Below are positions 14,257-15,318 of a stretch of DNA of 15,318 bases, piece after piece. A model generated the notes under the pieces. The model searched no databases. It had not been told where the DNA came from and saw only the letters and a program-made list of their open reading frames with translations. This DNA is from Bacteroidales bacterium UBA3868 (GTDB lineage: Bacteria > Bacteroidota > Bacteroidia > Bacteroidales > WCHB1-69): contig DGGS01000149.1 in the NCBI GenBank assembly GCA_002392325.1, positions 1 through 15,318 on the forward strand, given 5' to 3'. A program made the position numbers and the translations under genes. The stretch's first letter is position 1. Every line of letters begins with the position of its first letter.

Positions 14257-14811
14257 ATGAAATTTGATCCACTTTATCTAATTGCTATTGTCTCCATTAT
14301 TGCCAATGTGGTTTTGGTGATTCTTTTCGTACATAGTAGAAGATCATATAGCAAACTTATGTCGAAATGTTTAAAGGAAGAGCAACGAAAAGAGGCTTTG
14401 ATGAATGATCTGGTATATGATGCGTCAGTCTTGTTGGATGAACACGACAAAGTTGTGCTGAAATCCTTACGGCAATGTCTTGAGGAGGAAAAAGTATATT
14501 TGAATCCCGACCTTTCCATACAGGAACTCGCCCGACTGGTTGGTACTAACAAGAGCCGTCTCTCCCATGTCATTAATACAGGGTTGGGACAGAATTACGC
14601 TTCGTTGGTTAATAGGTATCGTGTGAAGGAATCCATACAGCTGTTGAGCGATGAGCAGTATTTTCTTGAGAAATTGGAGGCGATAGGGGAGATGTGTGGT
14701 TACAGCAACCGCCAGGCCTTTCACGCTGCATTTAAAAAAGAAATGGGCATTACGCCCATGCATTTTAGGAATATTAACAAAAATAGAGTCAAAAAAGATA
14801 AGGCATCATAA
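14257..14811 (+). CDS. Membrane-tethered AraC-family transcriptional regulator
   Basis: A protein of 184 aa. One N-terminal transmembrane helix (about residues 5-25, LYLIAIVSIIANVVLVILF) is followed by Arg-rich HSRRSYSK, a charged helical linker (about 30-75), and a C-terminal AraC-type DNA-binding domain. The first helix-turn-helix is LSIQELARLVGTNKSRLSHVI. The second is LEAIGEMCGYSNRQAFHAAFKKEMGITP in two parts, with the family GITPxxFR ending. No ligand-binding, TPR or two-component sensor domain is present. I start at ATG 14257; the longer frame would need TTG 14197. It is divergent from the porin-pst-cys operon and so is its likely regulator, perhaps responding to sulfur or anion supply, though no sensing residue is visible. 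Confidence 0.85.
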   Translation: MKFDPLYLIAIVSIIANVVLVILFVHSRRSYSKLMSKCLKEEQRKEALMNDLVYDASVLLDEHDKVVLKSLRQCLEEEKVYLNPDLSIQELARLVGTNKSRLSHVINTGLGQNYASLVNRYRVKESIQLLSDEQYFLEKLEAIGEMCGYSNRQAFHAAFKKEMGITPMHFRNINKNRVKKDKAS

Positions 14812-14865
14812 GGTGGCATTCGGTCAAAATGCGTATGAATATACGGTGAACGAGGAGGATTACAC

Positions 14866-15318
14866 CTATCTCACCTCTTCCAACATAAGCTCGCCTAAAC
14901 CGATGTGATAGCCCTCGGAAACGAACAGAATGTTACCGTTTTTGTCCAGGACAAGGCAGGCAGGGCGCTCGCCGGTGGTGTGCGGCAGAGAACCGTCGTG
15001 AACCGCGTTCTTCAAAGCTGCCAACACGCTCTCAGTGAGGTCGCCGACCTTTGCGGAAACCACCTCTACATTTGCGGGTTGGTTCTTTTCTTTCTTCCAG
15101 TTGCCGTTGTTGGCCACCAACAAAACCTTGCCACCCCAAGCCTCGTAGTCGGCCTTCTTGGCGGCGATTTCCTTGGCCATGTGGTTGGTCGGCTCAGTGC
15201 CGGGCGCCACCAGACAAAGAATCATCTTCTCTTTGCCGGATTCTTGAAGAATTTCTGATAAAGATTTGCCATTCAGTTTGTTAATGTTCATGTCAAGATG
15301 CCCGTAGGTGTTGTTGCG
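14866..15318 (-). CDS. C-terminal part of a larger protein with a thioredoxin-like domain (5' end outside window)
   Basis: The frame is open to the window edge, reading RNNTYGHLD before Met at 15291, so ATG 15291 is probably internal. The visible region has a thioredoxin-fold look: KMILCLVAPGTEPTNHMAKEI (strand, loop, helix in two parts), then WGGKVLLVANN, then ERPACLVLDKNGNILFVSEGY, a cis-Pro-like segment followed by the paired strands. There is no CxxC, so no thiol redox activity is expected. The C-terminal region of Bacteroidales transglutaminase-domain proteins looks similar from memory, which is my best guess for the whole protein. It converges with the regulator gene across 54 nt. Confidence 0.55.
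   Translation of the reverse strand, partial: RNNTYGHLDMNINKLNGKSLSEILQESGKEKMILCLVAPGTEPTNHMAKEIAAKKADYEAWGGKVLLVANNGNWKKEKNQPANVEVVSAKVGDLTESVLAALKNAVHDGSLPHTTGERPACLVLDKNGNILFVSEGYHIGLGELMLEEVR

Noticed and set aside
14816..14845. Two small hairpins (GCATT/AATGC and CGTAT/ATACG) between the regulator and the last gene
   Set aside because: Stems of 5 bp that share a base, with no T-run; too weak to call a terminator.
1..15318. Search for CRISPR arrays, tRNA/rRNA genes, insertion sequences, phage or defence genes
   Set aside because: No spaced direct repeats, RNA-gene hallmarks, transposase or terminal inverted repeats were seen; all genes are metabolic, transport, repair or regulatory.

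Overview
The window reads as a chromosomal stretch from a Bacteroidota bacterium, most likely of the order Bacteroidales. The evidence is the gene families (SagB-type nitroreductase, short CstA, M49 lipoprotein peptidase, OprO/OprP-type porin, membrane-anchored AraC-type regulator), the weak or absent Shine-Dalgarno sequences, and several AT-rich matches to the Bacteroidetes -7 element TAnnTTTG. I see no phage, insertion sequence, tRNA, rRNA or CRISPR array.

Left block (1-6168, all + strand, tightly packed): the end of a nitroreductase; a secreted protein that is only the C-terminal domain of a 5'-nucleotidase; the CstA peptide/pyruvate-type transporter; a 174-residue protein resembling only the first part of an acyl-adenylating (ANL) enzyme; a lipoprotein zinc peptidase of the DPP III (M49) family with a five-residue HEVGH motif; and recF. 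The recF start must be non-ATG and is preceded by stacked short tandem duplications. A hairpin with an A-tract before and a T-tract after (6184-6220) closes this block and also serves the convergent operon.

Central block (14026 down to 6242, all - strand): outer-membrane porin, PstS-like binding lipoprotein, PstC, PstA, PstB, CysD, CysN, CysH. Gaps are 14-47 nt, except for 89 nt between pstB and cysD. Read as a unit, this is a route from outside the cell to sulfite: a porin and ABC importer for an oxyanion, ATP sulfurylase (CysDN), then an iron-sulfur APS reductase (CysH). CysC is not needed on this route. The importer is Pst-like by family, but phoU is absent and the binding protein lacks the hydroxyl-bearing phosphate-binding residues of classical PstS. 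My leading hypothesis is that this Pst-like system imports sulfate or a related oxyanion. This is an inference, not shown.

Right block: a divergently transcribed, membrane-tethered AraC-type regulator (14257-14811) is the obvious candidate controller of the porin-pst-cys operon. After it, on the - strand, lies the C-terminal part of a larger protein with a thioredoxin-like look that runs off the window edge. No stretch longer than 300 bases lacks a gene; the largest gap is the 230-nt AT-rich region between the porin and the regulator.
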